This document shows, piece by piece, positions 54,443 to 63,022 of a stretch of 64,000 nucleotides of DNA; positions within the stretch are counted from its first letter, which is position 1, and the number at the start of each line of letters is the position of its first letter. The notes beneath the pieces are model-generated. The model was not told where the DNA came from, did no database searches, and was given only the letters and a program-made list of their open reading frames with translations. The DNA is from Pseudoalteromonas amylolytica (GTDB lineage Bacteria > Pseudomonadota > Gammaproteobacteria > Enterobacterales > Alteromonadaceae), in the NCBI RefSeq assembly GCF_001854605.1, contig NZ_MKJU01000025.1, forward strand, positions 310,378-374,377, in the 5' to 3' direction. Both the position numbers and the translations under genes were made by a program.

Positions 54443-55483
54443 GTGGCTGTATTTAACCAAGTTGAATTTGATAATCATGAACAAGTGGTATTTTGTGCCG
54501 ATGAAGCATCGGGCTTACGCGCCATCATCGCAGTACATAGCACTAAGTTAGGCCCTGCAGTAGGTGGTTGCCGTTTATGGGATTACGCAAAAGATGAAGA
54601 TGCAGTTTACGATGTACTGCGTTTATCTAAGGGGATGACCTATAAAAATGCAGTGGCACGTTTGCCATTCGGCGGTGGTAAATCAGTGATCATCGGTGAT
54701 GCAAAAGAAATTAAATCTGAAGCTTTGTTCAGAGCTTTTGGTAAGCATTTGGAGCGTTTGGGTGGAAGCTACTACTCCGCTGAAGATGTGAACATCACCA
54801 CAGGTGATGTAATGATGATGCATAAAGAAACCAATTACGTACTTGGCCTAGAGGGCAAAAGTGGCAACCCATCACCTTTTACTGCACTAGGTACGTTCTT
54901 AGGAATTAAAGCAGCTTACCAACATAAGCATGGCCATCAGGACTTAGCTGGCGTAAAAGTAGCGGTTCAAGGGTTAGGTGCCGTTGCGTATGGTTTATGT
55001 AAACATCTACATGAAGCTGGTGCGCAATTGTTTGTAACTGATATCAATCAAGCCTCAATAGATAGAGTTGTATCTGAGTTTGGTGCGACCGCTGTTGGTA
55101 TTGATGAGATTTATGACTTGGATGTTGACGTTTATGCTCCTTGCGCCTTAGGGGCGACGCTAAACGATAATACTATTCCACGCCTTAAAGCGACGGTTAT
55201 CGCAGGTTGCGCTAACAATCAGTTAGCTGAATCACGTCACGGTGAAATATTACGTGAAAAGGGTGTCCTGTATGCGCCTGACTATGTGATAAATGCAGGT
55301 GGTATCATCAACGTATATTATGAGACAAAACCTGAGGGTTATAATAAAGAACAAGCCACAAAACATGTGGAAGGTATTTATGATACCTTGACGGAAATTT
55401 TTGCGCGTTCTGAGAGCGAACAAAAGTCAACGCACATCATTGCAGATGAACTGGCTCAAGAGATCATCGCTCAAGGTTTGTAA
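54443..55483 (+). CDS. leucine dehydrogenase (Glu/Leu/Phe/Val family)
   Basis: Oxidatively deaminates leucine, and probably valine and isoleucine, to 2-oxoacids with NAD+. The 346-residue length suits LeuDH rather than glutamate dehydrogenase. Catalytic Lys68 (GMTYKNA) and Lys80 (FGGGKSVI) match the known positions of Bacillus LeuDH. The Rossmann motif is VQGLGAVAYGL, with Asp in FVTDINQ consistent with NAD+. GTG is the start, with GGAGAA upstream. An upstream LiuR-like site fits a catabolic role. Confidence 0.93.
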   Translation: MAVFNQVEFDNHEQVVFCADEASGLRAIIAVHSTKLGPAVGGCRLWDYAKDEDAVYDVLRLSKGMTYKNAVARLPFGGGKSVIIGDAKEIKSEALFRAFGKHLERLGGSYYSAEDVNITTGDVMMMHKETNYVLGLEGKSGNPSPFTALGTFLGIKAAYQHKHGHQDLAGVKVAVQGLGAVAYGLCKHLHEAGAQLFVTDINQASIDRVVSEFGATAVGIDEIYDLDVDVYAPCALGATLNDNTIPRLKATVIAGCANNQLAESRHGEILREKGVLYAPDYVINAGGIINVYYETKPEGYNKEQATKHVEGIYDTLTEIFARSESEQKSTHIIADELAQEIIAQGL

Positions 55484-55513
55484 TTTTTTAAATTTATTCG
55501 AACCAAACGATTG

Positions 55514-55543
55514 AAAAGGGTATGCTCTGCATATCCTTTTTTT
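55514..55543 (+). terminator. leucine dehydrogenase terminator
   Basis: AAAAGGGTATGC and GCATATCCTTTT form a 12-bp stem with one wobble around TCT, followed by T3. The next start codon is 14 bases away. Confidence 0.85.
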
Positions 55544-55556
55544 ATGTGTGCTGTAT

Positions 55557-56195
55557 ATGAAAAAGATTAATTTAGACACTTGGCCACGCGCCGAGCATTA
55601 TCATTTTTTTAAAGGCTTTGATAAGCCTCACTTCAACATTACTACCAACCTTGATTTATCGTTGTTATATCGATACGCCAAACAACAGCAATATTCGTTT
55701 ACCGATTGCTATCTCTACTGTTTGCTCAAAGCAGTAAATAGCTACACTCCGATGCGCCATAGAATAGTTGATGGCCTTCCTGTTGAAGTCGATGAATTAA
55801 TGGCGAGTACTGTTTTTTTAAAAGAAGATGATACATTTCGTTTTATCCCTTTGTCGTTGCAACAAAATATCACTGAGTTTGCAGCGCATACAGCAAAACA
55901 AAAGGCGATATATCTAAACAAAACCTTACTTGATGAACAGTTTAAGTTGCGTGAAACCAGTGCAGCGCAAATTCATGTGTCTATCTTACCTTGGTTTAAT
56001 TTTAGCAGCTTCAGTCATGCTGCAACAAGCCTGGGGACTTGTGTTGGGATCCCAAAGTTTGTTTTTGGTCAGTATCAAATTGAGTCAGGTCTCATGCCAT
56101 TGAATATAGAAGTGCATCACGCGTTGTTAGATGGTGTTCACGTTGCACAATTTTTGACTACACTTAATAAAGTTATTTCCGAGGTGGTTAAATAA
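55557..56195 (+). CDS. chloramphenicol acetyltransferase-like protein
   Basis: A 212-residue member of the classical (type A) chloramphenicol acetyltransferase family. The catalytic His lies in VHHALLDGVHVAQF near the C terminus, with the HHxxxDG motif intact. The region ILPWFNFSSFSHA corresponds to the conserved NPWxxFTSF-like block. ATG 55557 is given; a GTG at 55548 is possible, and neither has a good ribosome binding site. Whether it acts on chloramphenicol or another acceptor is unknown. It follows the leucine dehydrogenase terminator closely. Confidence 0.85.
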   Translation: MKKINLDTWPRAEHYHFFKGFDKPHFNITTNLDLSLLYRYAKQQQYSFTDCYLYCLLKAVNSYTPMRHRIVDGLPVEVDELMASTVFLKEDDTFRFIPLSLQQNITEFAAHTAKQKAIYLNKTLLDEQFKLRETSAAQIHVSILPWFNFSSFSHAATSLGTCVGIPKFVFGQYQIESGLMPLNIEVHHALLDGVHVAQFLTTLNKVISEVVK

Positions 56196-56260
56196 GCGGT
56201 TGAAATGTAGACAATTAGCGAAAAATCTTAAAATGATGCAAAAATGGCAATTATTTTTTG

Positions 56261-56301
56261 GTTATAAACTTTATTGTTTATATTATTCAAAGGTTTATAA
56301 C
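56261..56301. repeat. 9-bp inverted repeat after the CAT-like gene
   Basis: GTTATAAAC (56261-56269) and GTTTATAAC (56293-56301) form a perfect 9-bp inverted repeat with a 23-base AT-rich spacer, 65 bases after the CAT-like stop. Otherwise 56196-56485 shows no gene that I can support. Confidence 0.4.
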
Positions 56302-56485
56302 GGATTATCGCAAAATTAAAGAAGAGATCACAAAGCAAAGCTTAGTTGTAATCAAATGTAAACATTGTGATGTAACTGCTTTATTATCAACGGCTATAGG
56401 AGGGGGTCAAAAAATACCATGTTAATTTTTTGTTTTATATCGAGTTTATTTTTTTAAAACTGGAAAATTTGTTTTGCGAGTGAAG

Positions 56486-56514
56486 TTGACACGGCGACTT
56501 GCATTTAGCATTAT
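56486..56514 (+). promoter_or_regulatory. promoter of the TonB-system operon
   Basis: TTGACA (56486-56491) and CATTAT (56509-56514), 17 bases apart. Transcription would start near 56521, giving an 88-base leader. Confidence 0.7.
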
Positions 56515-56522
56515 TGGACAGT

Positions 56523-56563
56523 TGATATCTGTTAAAAGATATCAGGGTTGCTCCCTAATAGGG
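56523..56563 (+). other. structured 5' leader of the TonB-system operon
   Basis: TGATATCT (56523-56530) and AGATATCA (56537-56544) form a perfect 8-bp stem with a 6-base loop, right at the predicted 5' end. CTCCC-TAATA-GGGGG (56551-56565) is a second short hairpin. They may protect the transcript from 5' decay or regulate translation. I know of no named family that matches. Confidence 0.5.
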
Positions 56564-56608
56564 GGTGATAAAATTATAAAAGTAACATTACTTAATTGGT
56601 TGGGAACT

Positions 56609-57379
56609 ATGTCTGTTAAAATCAGAAAGAGTCTTGTAGCTACTGCGCTTCTTGGCGCAACAGCATTTGCAAGCAGCAATGTGATTGCAGATCCTTTGAA
56701 CGACGTACAAAAAGTAGGTCAACAAACTCAAATGGCTGCTAAAAAGTCTCAAGAAAAGATCGACAAAATCTTCGGTCAAACGCAAGAAATGATCGGCGAA
56801 TACCGCAGTGTTGTTGACGAAACTGAACTGCTAAAAGTTTATAACGACCACGTTGCCCGTTTGGTCGCAGACCAAAGAGCTGGCATCGAATCTTTTGATC
56901 GTCAGATCGGAACAATTGAAAAGACAAAACAGGACGTTGTGCCTTTGATGTATCGCATGATCGATACGCTTGAGCAATTCATCAAAGCGGACGTTCCGTT
57001 TGATACTGAAACACGTATGGGTCGCGTTGAGAAACTACGTGACTTACTTTCAAATTCTAAAGTAACTACTTCAGAAAAATTCCGTCAAGTGCTAGAAGCT
57101 TACACTATTGAAACTGATTACAGTTCAGTAATGGCTGCTTCTCAAGGTTCACTTGAAATCAACGGCAAAAACATCAACGTTGATTTTGCACGCCTTGGCC
57201 GCGTAGCTTATGTAGCTCAGTCTTTTGACTTAAAGCACGCATGGGTTTGGAACAATACTGCTAAACAGTGGGATGAGCTAGGTGAAGAATACCTTAAGCC
57301 AGTAAAAGACATGATCCGTATCGCACGTGGTCAGGCTGCCCCAGATCTAGTTGCATTACCAATCTTTGGCGCGGAGTAA
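56609..57379 (+). CDS. DUF3450 protein of the TonB system
   Basis: A 256-residue exported protein of the DUF3450 family, starting at ATG 56609 with GGGA upstream; the longer open frame to 56474 precedes the likely transcription start. The signal peptide ends near NVIA (about residue 28), and a coiled coil covers about 30-150. Family members open TonB2-type operons in Vibrio and Pseudoalteromonas and are thought to act in the periplasm with TtpC. It is first of six genes with tight spacing. Confidence 0.87.
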   Translation: MSVKIRKSLVATALLGATAFASSNVIADPLNDVQKVGQQTQMAAKKSQEKIDKIFGQTQEMIGEYRSVVDETELLKVYNDHVARLVADQRAGIESFDRQIGTIEKTKQDVVPLMYRMIDTLEQFIKADVPFDTETRMGRVEKLRDLLSNSKVTTSEKFRQVLEAYTIETDYSSVMAASQGSLEINGKNINVDFARLGRVAYVAQSFDLKHAWVWNNTAKQWDELGEEYLKPVKDMIRIARGQAAPDLVALPIFGAE

Positions 57380-57385
57380 GTGAAA

Positions 57386-58750
57386 ATGAAGAAACTATTT
57401 AAAGGCTTTGCAGTAGCCGCTGCACTATCTGTTTCTGCAGGTGCCGCGCTAAATGCACACGCAAATACAGAAGCTCTTGATAAAATCCTACAAGAAGTAA
57501 AACAAAACCGTATTTCTGAAGGTAAAATCAACAAGCAACGTGAGCAAGAGTTCTTATCTTCTCGCGCAAACCAACAATCGCTTCTTAACAAAGCGAAAAG
57601 CGACTTAGCTGCTGAAAAAGCACGTGGTGAGCGTTTGAACAAAGAGTTCAAGCAAAACGAAATCACGCTTGCTGAAAAAGAAGTTGAGCTAGCAAACGCA
57701 ACGGGTACTCTAGGTGAGATGTTCGGTGTTGTTCGTCGTTCAGCTTCAGAAGCTATCGGTTCAATTGAAGCATCACTAGTATCTGCTGAAAAACCAGGGC
57801 GCGCTGAGGTTCTTCGTTCTCTTGCAGCTGCAAAAGAACTACCAACTACTCGTGAACTAGAAGAGCTTTGGATTGCTTTCCAAACTGAAATGACTGAGTC
57901 TGCAAAAGTATCTACTTTTGAAGCTCAAGTTGCTGAACTTAGCGGTGAAATCAACGTTAAGCAGGTAACTCGTGTTGGTAACTTTAACCTAGTTACTAAA
58001 GACGGTTATGTACTTTATGACGCGGCTAACAAAGCGATCACGCCATTAGGTAAGCAACCAGATGGCTATGTGTTAGACACTGTTGATTCGCTACTTAGCA
58101 CTTCTGCAGGTACTTACACTAAGTTTTACGTTGACCCAACTCGTGGTTCAATCTTGCTTCTAAACACGAAGCGTGCAACCGTTGAAGAGCGTTGGCACCA
58201 AGGTGACACAGTTGGTTACATCATCACGGCATTGTTAGCAGTTGGTGCACTACTTGCGCTAATTCGCTTCCTAGACCTAATGATGGTTGGTGCGAAAATC
58301 AAAGCACAAATCAAAAATATCAACACACCTAACACAAACAACCCGCTTGGTCGTATCTTGAAAGTTTACCATGACAACAAGAACCAAGACGTTGAGAACC
58401 TTGAGCTTAAATTAGACGAAGCGATTCTACGTGAAACGCCGCGCATTGAAGCTGGTATCAACATCATCAAGATCTTAGCTGCTATTGCACCGCTACTAGG
58501 TCTACTAGGTACGGTTGTTGGTATGATCTTAACCTTCGAATCAATCACACTATTTGGTACTGGTGATCCTAGGATCATGGCAGGTAACATCTCTCTAGCG
58601 CTTGTAACAACAGCACTAGGTCTGATAGCTGCTCTACCTCTAATCCTATTACACGCTATCGTTTCAGGTCGTAGTAAAGCAGTTCTACATATCCTTGACG
58701 AGCAAAGTGCAGGCATCGTTGCTGCACACGCGGAGAAGGAGAAAGCCTAA
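57386..58750 (+). CDS. ttpC: TtpC, ExbB-like protein with periplasmic coiled coil
   Basis: A 454-residue TonB2-system component. The signal peptide (MKKLFKGFAVAAALSVSAGAALNAHA) is followed by a coiled coil (about 30-130), a periplasmic region, and a C-terminal MotA/TolQ/ExbB domain with three membrane helices (near 275-295, 360-385, 405-430). TtpC is needed besides ExbB2-ExbD2-TonB2 for iron uptake in Vibrio. The ATG at 57386 has a GGAG nine bases upstream; a GTG at 57380 is also possible. It overlaps exbB by one base. Confidence 0.9.
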   Translation: MKKLFKGFAVAAALSVSAGAALNAHANTEALDKILQEVKQNRISEGKINKQREQEFLSSRANQQSLLNKAKSDLAAEKARGERLNKEFKQNEITLAEKEVELANATGTLGEMFGVVRRSASEAIGSIEASLVSAEKPGRAEVLRSLAAAKELPTTRELEELWIAFQTEMTESAKVSTFEAQVAELSGEINVKQVTRVGNFNLVTKDGYVLYDAANKAITPLGKQPDGYVLDTVDSLLSTSAGTYTKFYVDPTRGSILLLNTKRATVEERWHQGDTVGYIITALLAVGALLALIRFLDLMMVGAKIKAQIKNINTPNTNNPLGRILKVYHDNKNQDVENLELKLDEAILRETPRIEAGINIIKILAAIAPLLGLLGTVVGMILTFESITLFGTGDPRIMAGNISLALVTTALGLIAALPLILLHAIVSGRSKAVLHILDEQSAGIVAAHAEKEKA

Positions 58751-59274
58751 TGCTAGTCCTGATGGAGACCTGGGAATCTATCAGGGATTTTGTTGGCACA
58801 GGCGGCCAGGTTTTATACGTGGTCGCGATAGCACTCTTTATTATGTGGGTTTTAATGATTGAGCGCTATTGGTTCCTACTAGCTGAATATCCAAAAATGA
58901 AAGCGGATATCGTAGCTAAGTGGGACGCCCGCCAAGACACCACGTCTTGGTACGCACACAGAATCCGCGATGCATGGATTTCTGAAGCGTCTGAGAAATT
59001 AGATGAGCGTATGTTGATTATCAAAACATTGGTTGCAATGTGTCCATTAATCGGCTTACTAGGTACAGTAACAGGTATGATTTCGGTATTCGAAACCATG
59101 GCTACACAGGGTACTGGTAATGCACGTTTGATGGCTTCAGGCATCTCAATGGCGACGGTACCAACAATGGCAGGAATGGTTGCGGCACTGTCAGGTGTAT
59201 TCTTCAGCACTCGTTTGGAAGCTAGAGCGAAAATGGCTAAAGAACAGCTGATTGACAGCTTGCCACATCACTAG
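58750..59274 (+). CDS. exbB: ExbB proton channel of the TonB system
   Basis: A 174-residue MotA/TolQ/ExbB protein with three membrane helices. The conserved MCPLIGLLGTVTGMISVFE and GISMATVPTMAGMVAALSGVFF segments line the proton path. With ExbD it harvests the proton gradient for TonB. The start overlaps the ttpC stop (TAATG), and AAGGAG lies upstream. Confidence 0.95.
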   Translation: MLVLMETWESIRDFVGTGGQVLYVVAIALFIMWVLMIERYWFLLAEYPKMKADIVAKWDARQDTTSWYAHRIRDAWISEASEKLDERMLIIKTLVAMCPLIGLLGTVTGMISVFETMATQGTGNARLMASGISMATVPTMAGMVAALSGVFFSTRLEARAKMAKEQLIDSLPHH

Positions 59275-59288
59275 AGAGAGATATAAAT

Positions 59289-59693
59289 ATGGCACGTAAA
59301 CAACGTTTTCGTGAAGAGGAAGAAGCAGCAGTAGATATGACGCCGATGCTTGACATCGTATTCATCATGCTGATCTTCTTCATCGTTACCACTTCTTTCG
59401 TAAAAGAAGCTGGTATTGAAGTTAAGAAGCCAAAGGCTGCGCAAGCTCAACAAACTAAAAACGCTAACATCTTTATTGCTATTCGTGAGAATGGTGAGAT
59501 TTGGATGGACAAGCGTCAGGTAGATGTTGAACGTGTTAGTGCAAACCTTGAGAGTATCCTAGCTGAACAACCGACTGAGACTGTTATTATCCAAGCGGAT
59601 AAGGGCGCTAAGCACGGTGTGGTTGTAAAAGTAATGGACCAAATCAAGGCGACTGATGACGGCCTGAAGATTTCAATAGCTGGAGCTAAGTAA
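59289..59693 (+). CDS. exbD: ExbD, TonB-system proton-channel subunit
   Basis: A 134-residue protein with a short cytosolic N terminus, one membrane helix (LDIVFIMLIFFIVTTSFV) carrying the proton-accepting Asp in MTPMLDIVF, and a periplasmic domain. It follows exbB by 14 bases and overlaps tonB by one base (TAATG). Confidence 0.95.
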   Translation: MARKQRFREEEEAAVDMTPMLDIVFIMLIFFIVTTSFVKEAGIEVKKPKAAQAQQTKNANIFIAIRENGEIWMDKRQVDVERVSANLESILAEQPTETVIIQADKGAKHGVVVKVMDQIKATDDGLKISIAGAK

Positions 59694-60307
59694 TGATTCG
59701 TTTTCTGTTTTCACTGATTGCAGGTGGGGCAGTTACTTTCGGCTTATTCTTTTTCATGTCATACCTGATCTCCGGTGGAGCTGATAGGGCTGATGAGAAA
59801 AAAGAACAGATAGTGGTCGAAATTTTGACGAATCCACCTGAATCTGAGGTGCAGGAGCGGAAGCGTGTTCCGCCTCCGCCGCCACCTCCACCGAAGCAGC
59901 CGCCTAAACCGCAGCCGCCTCAACCAGAAACTGCTAACCCTGCAGCTGGTGCAATTGGTTTTAATATGCCAAGCATCGACTTAGGGGGAACATCAGGCGG
60001 GTTGAGTGGCCCTGGTGAATTCGGTCGCGACGGCGACGCAACACCTATCGTACGTATTGAACCAAAGTATCCGGTTCAAGCGGCACGTGACGGTAAAGAA
60101 GGTTGGGTACAACTTTCATTTACTATCAACGAGCTAGGTGGTGTTGAAGATGTAGAAGTTATTGATGCTGAACCAAAGCGTATTTTTAACCGTGAAGCAA
60201 TTCGTGCATTACGTAAGTGGAAATACCGTCCAAAGATTGTTGATGGGAAACCTCAGAAGCAACCGGGCATTACAGTTCAGCTAGACTTTAAACTCAATCA
60301 AGGTTAA
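59693..60307 (+). CDS. tonB: TonB (TonB2 type)
   Basis: A 204-residue TonB, short like the TonB2 class. One N-terminal membrane helix is followed by a proline-rich spacer with eight consecutive Pro (PPPPPPPPKQPPKPQPPQPE). The C-terminal domain (about 125-204; EPKYPVQAARDGKEGWVQLSF) binds receptor TonB boxes. It could energise the receptors at 14-19.6 kb; several TonB systems per genome are common, so this is not exclusive. Confidence 0.94.
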   Translation: MIRFLFSLIAGGAVTFGLFFFMSYLISGGADRADEKKEQIVVEILTNPPESEVQERKRVPPPPPPPPKQPPKPQPPQPETANPAAGAIGFNMPSIDLGGTSGGLSGPGEFGRDGDATPIVRIEPKYPVQAARDGKEGWVQLSFTINELGGVEDVEVIDAEPKRIFNREAIRALRKWKYRPKIVDGKPQKQPGITVQLDFKLNQG

Positions 60308-60318
60308 GGAGGCAAGAA

Positions 60319-61578
60319 ATGACGCAATTCAAGAAAGCTACAGCTCTTGCGCTACTTATGTCTTTATCAGGAACTGTTTACAGCACAGCAGCTGTAGCAG
60401 CACCTGATTATGCAAAGATTGAGGAACGTAAAAACGCTAAAACCAAAATCATGGGCGAGCGTACAGGTAAAAAAGTAGTTAAAGCTTTTGACCTATACAA
60501 TGAAGAGAAGATTGACGAAGCAATTGCTTTGTTGAGAGAGCTTGAGCCGTCTGATGATTTTGACAAAGCAACGGTTAACCGCTACTTAGGTAACATGTAT
60601 GCGCAAAAAGAGCAGTATGACGAAGCGATTAAATATATTCGCCTAGCGCTCGCTCCAGATGCGCTCAACTTTAAAGATCAAGCAGACTTATATAAGTTAT
60701 TAGGTGACCTTTATATGGGAACTGAAAACTTTAATGAGGGAATCAAGACATACAGAGCTTGGATGGACTTCACAGGTGAAGAAGATCCAAAAGTGTATGC
60801 GCGAATCGCTCAGGGTCACTTCCAACTTAAGCAATATAGCAAAACTTTGGAACCTGCGGATAAAGCCATCGCGTTGTCAGAGGAACCAAACAAGCAGTAT
60901 TATATGTTTAAGATTGGTGCATTCTTTGAGTTGAAGCGATACAAAGATGCGGTAAAAGTTGCTGAAACATTAGTGAAACTATTCCCAGAAGATCCGAAAA
61001 TGTGGACACAACTGGGTTCTTTCTACATGCAGGTTGAAGAATATTCAAAAGGTCAAACTGTGATGGAAGTGGCATATAACAAAGGCTACTTTGATAAAGA
61101 GAATCACTATAAGATTTTAAGCAGCTATTATTCGTTGAATGAAATTCCTAACAAGGCCGCTAAAGTGTTTGAAAGAGCGGTTAAGGAAGGAAAAGTTGAA
61201 CGTAATAAGCGCAATGTATCTGCGATAGCGAGTTACCACCACCAAGCCAAAAACTTAATTGATGCGGCGAAGTACTATGAAGAAGCAGCGAAGTTTGATG
61301 ATGATGCTGAACTTTATAGAAAGGCGGGTAGCTTACTGTTAACCGAGCAGAAGTTTAGTGCAGCGGTTGAGCGTTTGAATAAAGCACTCGAGCTTGGCAC
61401 AGATAAGGAAGGGAGTACATACTCTGACTTAGCTGAGGCTTACTTATATCAAGCAAAGTATAAGCAGGCATACCAAGCCATCGTAAAAGCACAAGAAGAT
61501 CCTAGAACACGCAAGTTTGCAAGAGGTTGGGCGACGTTTATTAAAGACAAAGCACAACGCAACGGCGTTAAGATCTAA
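60319..61578 (+). CDS. TPR protein of the TonB-system operon
   Basis: A 419-residue exported protein (signal peptide ending about residue 29, AAVAAPDYAK) made almost wholly of TPR repeats, e.g. ATVNRYLGNMYAQKEQYDEAIKYIRLAL (in parts) and KMWTQLGSFYMQVEEY. In Vibrio and relatives an equivalent TPR protein closes the TonB2 operon, though its role is not settled. It starts 11 bases after tonB, with AAGGAGG upstream, and is followed by a strong terminator. Confidence 0.9.
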   Translation: MTQFKKATALALLMSLSGTVYSTAAVAAPDYAKIEERKNAKTKIMGERTGKKVVKAFDLYNEEKIDEAIALLRELEPSDDFDKATVNRYLGNMYAQKEQYDEAIKYIRLALAPDALNFKDQADLYKLLGDLYMGTENFNEGIKTYRAWMDFTGEEDPKVYARIAQGHFQLKQYSKTLEPADKAIALSEEPNKQYYMFKIGAFFELKRYKDAVKVAETLVKLFPEDPKMWTQLGSFYMQVEEYSKGQTVMEVAYNKGYFDKENHYKILSSYYSLNEIPNKAAKVFERAVKEGKVERNKRNVSAIASYHHQAKNLIDAAKYYEEAAKFDDDAELYRKAGSLLLTEQKFSAAVERLNKALELGTDKEGSTYSDLAEAYLYQAKYKQAYQAIVKAQEDPRTRKFARGWATFIKDKAQRNGVKI

Positions 61579-61583
61579 CAAAG

Positions 61584-61605
61584 AAGCCCCGAAAGGGGCT
61601 TTTTT
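61584..61605 (+). terminator. terminator of the TonB-system operon
   Basis: AAGCCCC and GGGGCTT form a 7-bp stem with a stable GAAA tetraloop, followed by T5. Confidence 0.93.
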
Positions 61606-61638
61606 ATTATCTGATATTACCTAAGTTATATATTCAAT

Positions 61639-62637
61639 ATGATTTCAAATTTCTTGCGACTGCTGGCAAGCGTGGCCATAGTCATTTATTTAGCGGGTTG
61701 TGAACAGCGTAAACCTCATTTGGACTACCACGCAGCACAGCAAGAGTTACGCGTGCTTAACAGCCTTTTACTTCCCTCTGGGCTGTCAGTAAACAACCAT
61801 ATTTTTCCTTTTTCTGAGGCCTACCTAAAGCTTAGGCATTCGGCTTATCAACAGCTTGATGAAACAGGGCTCACATCAGCTCAGCTTCAAGAGTTAAACT
61901 ATTTAAAGATTCAAGAGCGCTATCCTGAGCGTTACCTGCCATGGCCTGCACAGGTAAACGTAATTAGCAATGCCAAACAACAGGGTGTCGACTCGGCAAG
62001 TATAAGCCAGTGGATGCAACTGGTAGTCGAGAAACTTGAGAGCGCCAAAGACAGCAACATCCATCTGTCTCGAATTGAACTTAATCGATTAAAAGGCTAT
62101 TTAGCAGGCCAGCCAGAGGGTCAAGTGCTGCTCAACTATCTAGATGATTACAAACCACGAAGTGGCATTGGTTTATATCAGTTACCAAACGGCAAGGAAT
62201 GGTACCAAAGTAAGCTTAATTTCTACTATGGAAAGCCAATCGCACCAAATAAACTACTTACCAAGTTGCAGCAAAGGCTCGTCACAGGAGGTGGCACGTC
62301 AGCAAATGTTTTATCGTTTGATGAGAGCGAGTCCGTGGCACTTAGCCTGATAAAGAGGCTTTGTTCGCCACAAAGAGGACTGAACTGGCTAGACGGCTAT
62401 GTTAATTTGCCAGAAACTCTTTCATCCTGTCAGCCTAAATTGTCCTTACATGACCAACACGCCTTGCTGGCACTCATGGAAGTTGATTTAGGTGTCCACT
62501 ACCAAGGGTGGTCATATAAACAAGCAAAAGTAACCCTACAGGCACGAATAGAGCTGACCGATCAGCAAGCTCTAAGTCTTGTGGGAAATGTTGTGCTGCA
62601 TCCGGCTAGCGTACTGGTGTTTCTCGCGAGTCTTTAA
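61639..62637 (+). CDS. DUF885-like lipoprotein lacking the metal motif
   Basis: A 332-residue lipoprotein (lipobox LAGC, Cys21; Glu at +2, so outer membrane expected). Several segments resemble the DUF885 peptidase-like family: LPNGKEWYQSKLNFYYG, KRLCSPQRGLNWLDGYVNLPE, and near the end MEVDLGVHYQGWSYKQAKVTL. The HExxPGH zinc motif that should lie between the first two is absent, and the protein is about half the normal length. It is probably a non-catalytic homologue. The family link is by eye only. Confidence 0.6.
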   Translation: MISNFLRLLASVAIVIYLAGCEQRKPHLDYHAAQQELRVLNSLLLPSGLSVNNHIFPFSEAYLKLRHSAYQQLDETGLTSAQLQELNYLKIQERYPERYLPWPAQVNVISNAKQQGVDSASISQWMQLVVEKLESAKDSNIHLSRIELNRLKGYLAGQPEGQVLLNYLDDYKPRSGIGLYQLPNGKEWYQSKLNFYYGKPIAPNKLLTKLQQRLVTGGGTSANVLSFDESESVALSLIKRLCSPQRGLNWLDGYVNLPETLSSCQPKLSLHDQHALLALMEVDLGVHYQGWSYKQAKVTLQARIELTDQQALSLVGNVVLHPASVLVFLASL

Positions 62638-62993
62638 CTAGTATGGCGTTTTTGGCAGCAACTATTACATCGTTGAATGGTCGGATCGGCTTTTAACTCA
62701 GCCATGTTAAGCTGAGTTTCGCAATCACAGCAGTAGCCAAATTGACCTATGTCGATTTGGCACAATGCCGCTTCAAGTTTTAACAATCTCTGGAAATTCG
62801 GGTATTGCTGTGGGTTGAGCTGGGTGGCTGCAATATCCAGCCACTCAGAAGGTGAGCTTTGCTCTAACGACTTAGCAAGCTCGTTAGCAAATTTTTGGCT
62901 AGATTGTTTCAACTCCTCCAGCAAAGCTTTTCTAACCGCAGTTAATTCGCTCTGCAACTGATCTTGAAAGTGTCTTGTTGTGTCTGAATTCAT
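62634..62993 (-). CDS. DksA/TraR-type C4 zinc-finger protein
   Basis: A 119-residue protein starting at ATG 62993 with AGGAGG nine bases upstream. An N-terminal coiled coil (RHFQDQLQSELTAVRKALLEELKQSS) is followed by a C4 zinc finger (YCCDCETQL...CNSCCQK). The Asp pair at the coiled-coil tip that DksA inserts into the RNA polymerase channel is not evident, so it may bind polymerase without ppGpp synergy. Its stop overlaps that of the DUF885-like gene by four bases; it lies 29 bases downstream of the dusC stop. Confidence 0.85.
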   Translation of the reverse strand: MNSDTTRHFQDQLQSELTAVRKALLEELKQSSQKFANELAKSLEQSSPSEWLDIAATQLNPQQYPNFQRLLKLEAALCQIDIGQFGYCCDCETQLNMAELKADPTIQRCNSCCQKRHTS

Positions 62994-63022
62994 AGTCGCC
63001 CTCCTGTGAGCGTCTATTATCA

